In this document: in pieces, positions 59,066 to 64,000 of the stretch
How positions within the stretch are numbered: position 1 is the stretch's first letter
Layout: each line of letters starts with the position of its first letter
Origin: an uncultured Lachnospiraceae bacterium
GTDB taxonomy: Bacteria > Bacillota > Clostridia > Lachnospirales > Lachnospiraceae
Length of the DNA: 64,000 nucleotides
Direction: 5' to 3'
Assembly: GCA_946537305.1 (NCBI GenBank)
Contig: CAMNFR010000005.1
Coordinates: forward strand, 1 to 64,000
The notes under the pieces: model-generated
Database searches by the model: none
Told to the model about the DNA's origin: nothing
The model's input: the letters and a program-made list of their open reading frames with translations, nothing else
Made by a program: the position numbers and the translations under genes

Positions 59066-59293
59066 TTATTTGATATCCAGTGTAACCTTTTTGTCTTCCC
59101 GGGATGCTGCCGCCTTCACGACAGAACGGATCGCCTTGGCGATGCGTCCCTGCTTGCCGATCACTTTGCCCACATCGGCCGGATCTACGGTCAGCTCCAG
59201 AACAGTCTCGTCCTCACCCTCGCTCTCCGTAACCACGACAGCTTCCGGATTGGTCACCAGGGATCTGGCAATGACCTCTACCAGTTCTTTCAT
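59066..59293 (-). CDS. khpA: KH-domain RNA-binding protein KhpA
   Basis: 75 aa. The single KH domain has GKVIGKQGRIAKAIRSVVKA with the GxxG loop. KhpA partners with KhpB in Gram-positives to bind RNA and influence cell division and envelope growth. Conserved position after rpsP. Its N-terminus is KELVEVIARSLVTNPEAVVV. Confidence 0.94.
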   Translation of the reverse strand: MKELVEVIARSLVTNPEAVVVTESEGEDETVLELTVDPADVGKVIGKQGRIAKAIRSVVKAAASREDKKVTLDIK

Positions 59294-59308
59294 GCACAGA
59301 CCTCGAAA

Positions 59309-59551
59309 TTATTCGATACCAGCGATCTTGAACAGCTTGGCAACGGTATCCGTGGGCTTTGCGCCGTTAGCCAGCCACTTCTTCGCCTTCTCAGCATCGA
59401 TCTTGATCTCGCTGGGATTCTTGGAAGGATCATAGGTTCCCAGCTCATCGATGAATCTGCCATCGCGAGGATAACGGGAATCCGCAACCTGTACACGATA
59501 GAAAGGAGCCTTCTTCTTACCCAGTCTTGTCAAACGAATCTTAACAGCCAT
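59309..59551 (-). CDS. rpsP: 30S ribosomal protein bS16
   Basis: 80 aa. It starts [20 protein letters not shown] and continues [20 protein letters not shown], typical bS16. AGAGG lies upstream of the ATG (AAGAGGTGTAAAAA). The 116 nt upstream, after ffh, is AT-rich and probably holds a promoter, but several candidates exist and I cannot choose one. Confidence 0.97.
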   Translation of the reverse strand: MAVKIRLTRLGKKKAPFYRVQVADSRYPRDGRFIDELGTYDPSKNPSEIKIDAEKAKKWLANGAKPTDTVAKLFKIAGIE

Positions 59552-59667
59552 TTTTTACACCTCTTATAATATAATAATAATTTATGATCAAGCACGACAA
59601 TTGTGTGCAAGATTTCAACAACAGTAAATTACAGTGCGCCAAGCCGCTGCATTTCGGTTCCGCCTTA

Positions 59668-61038
59668 TCAGAACGGAAGTCCGAATCCGCCGCCCTTGCC
59701 TCCGAACAGGCCGCCCATGCCGCGTCTGCCCTTTTTGCCCATCATGCCGGACATCTGCTTCATCATCTTCCGGCTCTGATCGAACTGTTTGACCAGGCGA
59801 TTGACCTCGGAAATATCCACACCGGCACCTGCCGCAATGCGGCGTTTCCGGCTGACATTCAGCAGATCGGGATTGGAGCGTTCCTGCGGTGTCATCGAGT
59901 AGATGATGGATTCGATCCGCCGGATCTGTTTGTCATCCGGCATATCGGTATCCTTTACCTTCCCCGCCAGTCCAGGGATCATGCCGATGATGTCTGAAAG
60001 AGACCCCATCTGACGGATCTGTGAGAACTGATCCAGGAAATCGTTGAAGTCGAATTCCGCCTTGCGGAACTTCTGCTCCATCTCGCGGGCTTTCTGCTCA
60101 TCCGTGGTGCTCTGCACTTTTTCGATCAGGGAAAGTACATCGCCCATACCCAGGATTCGGGAAGCCATACGATCCGGATAGAACTGTTCCAGGTCGGAAA
60201 GCTTTTCGCCCATACCTACATACAGGACGGGCTTGCCGGTCACGGCACGGATGGAAAGTACCGAACCGCCTCGGGTATCGCCATCGAGCTTTGTCACGAT
60301 GATGCCATCCAGACCTACCTTGTCATTGAAGGAGGAGGCTACATTTACGGCATCCTGACCGGTCATGGCGTCTACCACCAGGATGGTCTGGTCGATCTCG
60401 ATATTCTCCTTGATGGAGATCAGCTCTTCCATCATGGCCTCATCGATGTGCAGACGACCTGCGGTATCGATGATGACTACATTCAAGCCGTTCTTTTCGG
60501 CATGCTCCAGCGCAGCCTTGGCGATATCCAGCGGCTTGTTCTGGTCGCCCATGGTAAATACAGGTACACCCTGCTTTTCACCGTTCACCTGCAGCTGTTT
60601 GATGGCTGCAGGACGATAGACGTCGCAGGCTACCAGCAGCGGCTTGCGGCCCTTTGCCTTCAGCTTTCCGGCGATCTTGGCGGCTGTTGTCGTCTTGCCG
60701 GCGCCCTGAAGACCTGCCATCAGCAGGACCGTGATCTGATTTCCGGGCTTTAAGGCAATCTCGGTGGTCTCGGAGCCCATCATGTTGATCAGTTCTTCGT
60801 TAACGATTTTGATGACTGTCTGGCCGGGCGTAAGAGAATTCAGTACCTCTTCGCCCACAGCACGGGCTTCCACATCCTTCACGAACTTTTTGACAACCTT
60901 AAAGTTGACATCCGCCTGAAGGAGGGCCATCTTTACTTCTTTCATGGCCGATTTGACATCTGCCTCAGACAGCCGTCCCTTGCCCCGAAGGTTCTTAAAT
61001 ACATTCTGTAATTTTTCGGAAAGGCTCTCAAATGCCAT
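59668..61038 (-). CDS. ffh: Signal recognition particle protein Ffh
   Basis: Ffh binds SRP RNA and signal sequences and delivers ribosomes to FtsY. 456 aa. The NG domain has LMAGLQGAGKTTTAAKIAGK near residue 105, VIIDTAGRLHIDEAMMEELI and IIVTKLDGDTRGGSVLSIRA. The Met-rich M domain follows (SRKMMKQMSGMMGKKGRRGM), with a Gly-rich end. It starts directly after ylxM. Confidence 0.97.
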   Translation of the reverse strand: MAFESLSEKLQNVFKNLRGKGRLSEADVKSAMKEVKMALLQADVNFKVVKKFVKDVEARAVGEEVLNSLTPGQTVIKIVNEELINMMGSETTEIALKPGNQITVLLMAGLQGAGKTTTAAKIAGKLKAKGRKPLLVACDVYRPAAIKQLQVNGEKQGVPVFTMGDQNKPLDIAKAALEHAEKNGLNVVIIDTAGRLHIDEAMMEELISIKENIEIDQTILVVDAMTGQDAVNVASSFNDKVGLDGIIVTKLDGDTRGGSVLSIRAVTGKPVLYVGMGEKLSDLEQFYPDRMASRILGMGDVLSLIEKVQSTTDEQKAREMEQKFRKAEFDFNDFLDQFSQIRQMGSLSDIIGMIPGLAGKVKDTDMPDDKQIRRIESIIYSMTPQERSNPDLLNVSRKRRIAAGAGVDISEVNRLVKQFDQSRKMMKQMSGMMGKKGRRGMGGLFGGKGGGFGLPF

Positions 61039-61380
61039 TTACAGCTCTCCAATCTCGCGGGAAATCTCCGCGATCTGCCGGACAAGTTGCCCGTCGCCGG
61101 TGGTTTCATATTCCTGCGCCAGCCGGCCGATCTTTTCTACAAGGACCCTGGTGGTCTCAAATTTCTTCACCAGGCCAAGCTTATCCTCATATTCCTGAAG
61201 AGAACGGCTGCAGCGCCGGATCAGATCGTGTACGCTCTGCCGGCTGGTGTGATGCGCTTCCGCCACTTCGCTCAGCGAGAAATCACCGAAGACAACGTCC
61301 TCATAGATCTGCCGCTGGTGCTCCGTCAGCAGCTCCCCGTAAAAATCATAAAGTAAAGTCTGTTCCAGAATCTTTTCCAT
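61039..61380 (-). CDS. ylxM: YlxM-family HTH protein associated with SRP
   Basis: 113 aa from the chosen ATG. A helix-turn-helix region is FSLSEVAEAHHTSRQSVHDL, with QTLLYDFYGELLTEHQRQIY before it. YlxM is thought to assist the SRP pathway; it always sits before ffh in Firmicutes. The track starts 15 codons upstream at a non-ATG codon, inside the promoter, so the shorter form with AGGTGA before the ATG is preferred. Confidence 0.93.
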   Translation of the reverse strand: MEKILEQTLLYDFYGELLTEHQRQIYEDVVFGDFSLSEVAEAHHTSRQSVHDLIRRCSRSLQEYEDKLGLVKKFETTRVLVEKIGRLAQEYETTGDGQLVRQIAEISREIGEL

Positions 61381-61396
61381 GGCGCTCACCTGCGGT

Positions 61397-61425
61397 ATCA
61401 TATCAGATTGCAGTTGGCTTGTCAA
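61397..61425 (-). promoter_or_regulatory. Sigma-A-type promoter of ylxM-ffh
   Basis: A consensus TTGACA and TATGAT are 17 nt apart on the minus strand. The -10 box ends only 16 nt before the ylxM ATG, so the leader is very short. Confidence 0.82.
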
Positions 61426-61463
61426 GTGTTTTTCCTTGACAAAAAGAATTACATAAAAAAGAA

Positions 61464-62786
61464 TTACTTCTTTACGGGATGTGCCCGTTCTGCTTCGGTG
61501 ACTTCGCCGGCATGATGCGCGTTGGTATGTACATCAATATACTGCATTTTCAGCTTGGAATACAAAATACGCTGACTGGAATAGAGCCCGCTGTAGCCGG
61601 ACAGTACAAAGCTGATGCCGCAGGCCAGTGTATAAAAAAGAGCGCCGCGGGTACCGAACAGTTCTATGGCCAGGAATATCGAAGCGATAGGGCAGTTCAC
61701 GGCGCCGCAGAAAACGGACACCAGACCGATCGCGGCGGCAAAGCCTGCATGAATACCCAACAGAGGACCGGCCAGAGCTCCAAAGGTCGCGCCCACAAAG
61801 AAGGACGGAACAACTTCACCGCCCTTAAAGCCGGCTGCCAGTGTGATCGCCGTAAAAAGAATCTTCAACAGGAAGGAAAGCGGTTTTGTCTCTCCCATTC
61901 CCACGGCACGGGTGATCGATACCACGCCGGCTCCGTTGTATTCCTGTGTGCCGACCAGCAGTGTCAGCGCGATGACGGCGGCTCCACCTACGACCACGCG
62001 CAGCCAGGGATTTTTCAGGTATTTTTTCATCTCATGCTCTGCCAGATGCATGACGCCGCAGAAGAGTACGGCGACCAGCGCGCAGAGAATCGCAAGTACC
62101 GCTACCTTCAAAAAGGTAAAAGCGTCATGCGCAGGAACATAGACCGGGAATCGAGTCGGGCGAACCCCCAGCACCAGCGAGATTCCGTAGGCCACCAGGG
62201 CTGCCAGGAAGCACGGCACCAGAGCTGCGTGATAGATCAGGCCGATACTGATGACCTCCAGTGCGAAGATGGTCGCCGCCAGCGGCGTCCCGAACAAGGC
62301 AGAAAACAGGGCTGCCATCCCCATCATGGTAGTCATACGGATGTCTTTATCGTCCAGTCGGAACAGCCGCCCGGTCTGATAGCCGATGGTCCCGCCCATC
62401 TGAAGAGCTGCGCCCTCTCTTCCGGCGGAGCCGCCGCATAGATGTGTGAGAACGGTTGCCGCAAAGATCGCGGGCAGCAATGTCAGGGAAACGCCCCGGC
62501 CAAGCTGTACTTCTTCTATAATATTATTTGTCCCCAGTTTTTCCGCACGGGCCAGTTTATAGATAACAACAATCAAAAGTCCAGCCACCGGCAGCAGATA
62601 AAGCATCCACGGGTGTTCGCCCCGGAACTCGGTAGCAATCTCTACGCCGATATGAAAGGCAGAGCCCACCAGTCCGCTGACAGTCCCCACCACGCCCGCA
62701 ACCAGGGTCCATTTGGCCATTATTCGAATATAGATCCACCAATGAGAGAAATAATGAACAATATTTGAAGCAATTCTTTTCATCAT
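61464..62786 (-). CDS. CLC-family transporter of the fluoride/proton antiporter (CLC-F) type
   Basis: 440 aa with about ten or more hydrophobic segments. It is a CLC protein, but the motifs differ from chloride exchangers. The first motif reads EKLGTNNIIEEVQLGRG in place of GSGIP, the second is GGSAGREGAALQMGGTIG in place of GREGP, and the third is GFKGGEVVPSFFVGATFG in place of GxFxP. The gating Glu in GREG is kept. This pattern matches CLC-F, the fluoride exporters that protect bacteria from HF, so fluoride export is likelier than chloride transport. No fluoride riboswitch (crcB motif) was recognisable upstream. It precedes ylxM on the same strand. Confidence 0.83.
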   Translation of the reverse strand: MMKRIASNIVHYFSHWWIYIRIMAKWTLVAGVVGTVSGLVGSAFHIGVEIATEFRGEHPWMLYLLPVAGLLIVVIYKLARAEKLGTNNIIEEVQLGRGVSLTLLPAIFAATVLTHLCGGSAGREGAALQMGGTIGYQTGRLFRLDDKDIRMTTMMGMAALFSALFGTPLAATIFALEVISIGLIYHAALVPCFLAALVAYGISLVLGVRPTRFPVYVPAHDAFTFLKVAVLAILCALVAVLFCGVMHLAEHEMKKYLKNPWLRVVVGGAAVIALTLLVGTQEYNGAGVVSITRAVGMGETKPLSFLLKILFTAITLAAGFKGGEVVPSFFVGATFGALAGPLLGIHAGFAAAIGLVSVFCGAVNCPIASIFLAIELFGTRGALFYTLACGISFVLSGYSGLYSSQRILYSKLKMQYIDVHTNAHHAGEVTEAERAHPVKK

Positions 62787-62831
62787 GAAGCCACCTTATC
62801 GATTTATCAACAGCCCCCAGGCACTTCATGG

Positions 62832-62860
62832 ACTATAGCATAAAAAGAAAGGGAGCACAA
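62832..62860 (-). promoter_or_regulatory. Candidate promoter of the CLC-F gene, overlapping the ppdK terminator
   Basis: TTGTGC and TATAGT are 17 nt apart on the minus strand, within the ppdK terminator stem. The -35 match is moderate, so confidence is limited. Confidence 0.45.
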
Positions 62861-62871
62861 GACTCCCTTTC
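62842..62871 (-). terminator. Rho-independent terminator of ppdK
   Basis: GAAAGGGAG and CTCCCTTTC pair across a seven-base loop, followed on the minus strand by TTTTTATG. It lies about 40 nt past the ppdK stop. Confidence 0.82.
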
Positions 62872-62909
62872 TCAATGTGTCATAAAATTATGTGATGTAA
62901 CAGTTCGAC

Positions 62910-64000
62910 TTAGCGAGGGAACTGGATAGCAGCCTGCGCAGCAGCCAGACGTGCGATCGGCACGCGGAACGGCGAGCAGGATACATAGTTCAGGCCGACC
63001 TTGTGGCAGAACTCCACGGAGCTCGGATCGCCGCCGTGCTCACCGCAGATGCCGAGCTTGATCTCGGGTCTGGTTCTGCGGCCGTTCTCAACAGCATACT
63101 TCACCAGCTTGCCAACACCCTTCTGGTCCAGCTTCGCAAAAGGATCGAACTCGAAGATCTTGTTCTGATAGTAGCTGTCCAGGAACTTTCCGGCATCATC
63201 ACGGGAGAAACCGAAGGTCATCTGGGTCAGATCGTTGGTACCGAAGGAGAAGAACTCAGCTTCCTCGGCGATCTCATCGGCCAGCAGAGCGGCACGAGGG
63301 ATCTCGATCATGGTTCCGATATGATAGTTGATGAAGCTGTTCTTTTCTTTCTTCACCGCTTCCGCTGTCTCGATAACAACATTGCGGACGAACTCCAGCT
63401 CCTTCTTGTCGCCGACCAGCGGGATCATGATCTCGGGAACGATATCATACATATCCTCGGCCTTGACTTCGATAGCAGCCTCGATCAGAGCACGGGTCTG
63501 CATGCGAGCGATCTCCGGATAGGTGATAGCCAGACGGCAGCCACGGTGACCCATCATCGGGTTGAACTCGTGCAGATCGTCGCAGCGCTCCTGAACCTCT
63601 TCTGCGGTCAGGCCCATATCCTTGGCCAGTGCAGCGATGTCTTCAGGATCGGTGGGAACGAACTCATGCAGAGGCGGATCGATGTAACGAACGGTCATCG
63701 GTCTGCCGCGCAGGGCCTTGTACATGGCCTTGAAGTCTTCCTTCTGATAAGGGATCAGCTCGTTCAGAGCGGCTTCTCTCTCTTCCACGGTGTCGGAAAG
63801 GATCATGCGGCGGATCTTCGGGATACGATCATCGTCGAAGAACATATGCTCGGTACGGCACAGGCCGATACCCTCAGCACCCAGACGCACGGCCTGTTCG
63901 GTATCACGAGGAGTATCCGCGTTGGTACGGATCTGCAGCTTTCTGTACTTGTCAGCCCAACCCATAACACGGCCGAAATCGCCGCCAACGTTGGCCGGAA
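62910..64000 (-). CDS. ppdK: Pyruvate, phosphate dikinase, C-terminal part (runs off the right edge)
   Basis: PpdK interconverts pyruvate, ATP and phosphate with PEP, AMP and pyrophosphate, and serves anaerobic glycolysis or gluconeogenesis. About 360 residues, the PEP/pyruvate-binding barrel, are visible. The track's Met start at 63965 is internal, because in-frame codons continue upstream (PANVGGDFGRVMGWADKY). Landmarks are LQIRTNADTPRDTEQAVRLG, GLCRTEHMFFDDDRIPKIRR, FSFGTNDLTQMTFGFSRDDA and the catalytic Cys region KLGICGEHGGDPSSVEFCHK. The N-terminal ATP-binding domain and the His-swivel domain lie outside the window. Confidence 0.96.
   Translation of the reverse strand, partial: PANVGGDFGRVMGWADKYRKLQIRTNADTPRDTEQAVRLGAEGIGLCRTEHMFFDDDRIPKIRRMILSDTVEEREAALNELIPYQKEDFKAMYKALRGRPMTVRYIDPPLHEFVPTDPEDIAALAKDMGLTAEEVQERCDDLHEFNPMMGHRGCRLAITYPEIARMQTRALIEAAIEVKAEDMYDIVPEIMIPLVGDKKELEFVRNVVIETAEAVKKEKNSFINYHIGTMIEIPRAALLADEIAEEAEFFSFGTNDLTQMTFGFSRDDAGKFLDSYYQNKIFEFDPFAKLDQKGVGKLVKYAVENGRRTRPEIKLGICGEHGGDPSSVEFCHKVGLNYVSCSPFRVPIARLAAAQAAIQFPR

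Noticed and set aside
62787-62909. Fluoride riboswitch before the CLC-F gene
   Set aside because: Looked for it because of the CLC-F motifs; the region shows only the ppdK terminator and a candidate promoter, and no match to the crcB fold by eye.
1-64000. tRNA or rRNA genes
   Set aside because: No intergenic stretch contains a tRNA-like cloverleaf or rRNA sequence that I can recognise.

Overview
The window reads as the chromosome of an anaerobic Clostridia member, most likely a Lachnospiraceae-type gut bacterium. The evidence is indirect. The gene order asp23-nusB-xseA-xseB-ispA-dxs-tlyA-nadK-recN and the ylxM-ffh-rpsP-khpA-rimM-trmD cluster are typical of Clostridia. Pyruvate phosphate dikinase, a long (395 aa) PRPP synthetase, PyrK-dependent dihydroorotate dehydrogenase, the DXP isoprenoid route and a radical SAM activase also fit. 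Base composition looks like the low-to-mid fifties percent G+C. I saw no prophage, insertion sequence, CRISPR array, tRNA or rRNA. Genes are tightly packed and almost all lie on the minus strand; only the small gene at about 36.0 kb and prs at 55.1 kb are on the plus strand.

Layout in the direction of minus-strand transcription, high to low coordinates. The right edge holds the C-terminal third of ppdK. Next is a CLC transporter whose motifs match the fluoride-exporting CLC-F subfamily. A translation and secretion cluster follows (ylxM, ffh, rpsP, khpA, rimM, trmD), with a split threonine/serine exporter pair at its end. prs (plus strand) diverges from an operon of PDZ/radical SAM protein, der, plsY, gpsA, deoD and rnhA, followed by alaS and a CapA-like protein. 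rpsU has its own promoter and terminator. phoH, ybeY and two FAD-dependent oxidoreductases form an ATGA-coupled chain. DUF896, nhaC, hisB and a histidine kinase come next, then the small plus-strand gene, a beta-CASP metallohydrolase with queH, and ackA.

The only gene-free stretch longer than 300 bases lies between nrdG-like and ackA (31.4-32.2 kb). It holds a long hairpin and a cluster of four to five degenerate copies of a roughly 40 bp repeat. Downstream of it is an unusual three-gene operon: a radical SAM activase, a two-helix membrane protein, and a membrane-anchored Hsp70/actin-fold ATPase. Then comes a pair of COG0523-like GTPases, one very His-rich, behind a promoter with a palindromic operator candidate, which suggests metal control.

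From a strong promoter at 25.7 kb the genes run with almost no gaps for over 21 kb: cell-envelope and DNA-repair genes, isoprenoid genes, nadK, recN, a secreted papain-like protease, the second half of the pyrimidine pathway (pyrF, pyrK, pyrD, pyrE), five purine genes (purK, purE, purM, purN, purD), a MATE exporter, and a zinc-ribbon/TPM-domain pair ending at a strong terminator. The left edge holds a polyphosphate operon (a two-domain PPK2 followed by ppk1, which runs off the window). PRPP from Prs feeds the pyr and pur genes, and AckA and PpdK serve acetate/ATP and pyruvate/PEP metabolism.

The most unusual items are the Hsp70-like/radical SAM operon, the repeat cluster next to it, the GTPase pair with a DUF1980-like fusion and its operator, and the CLC-F-type exporter.
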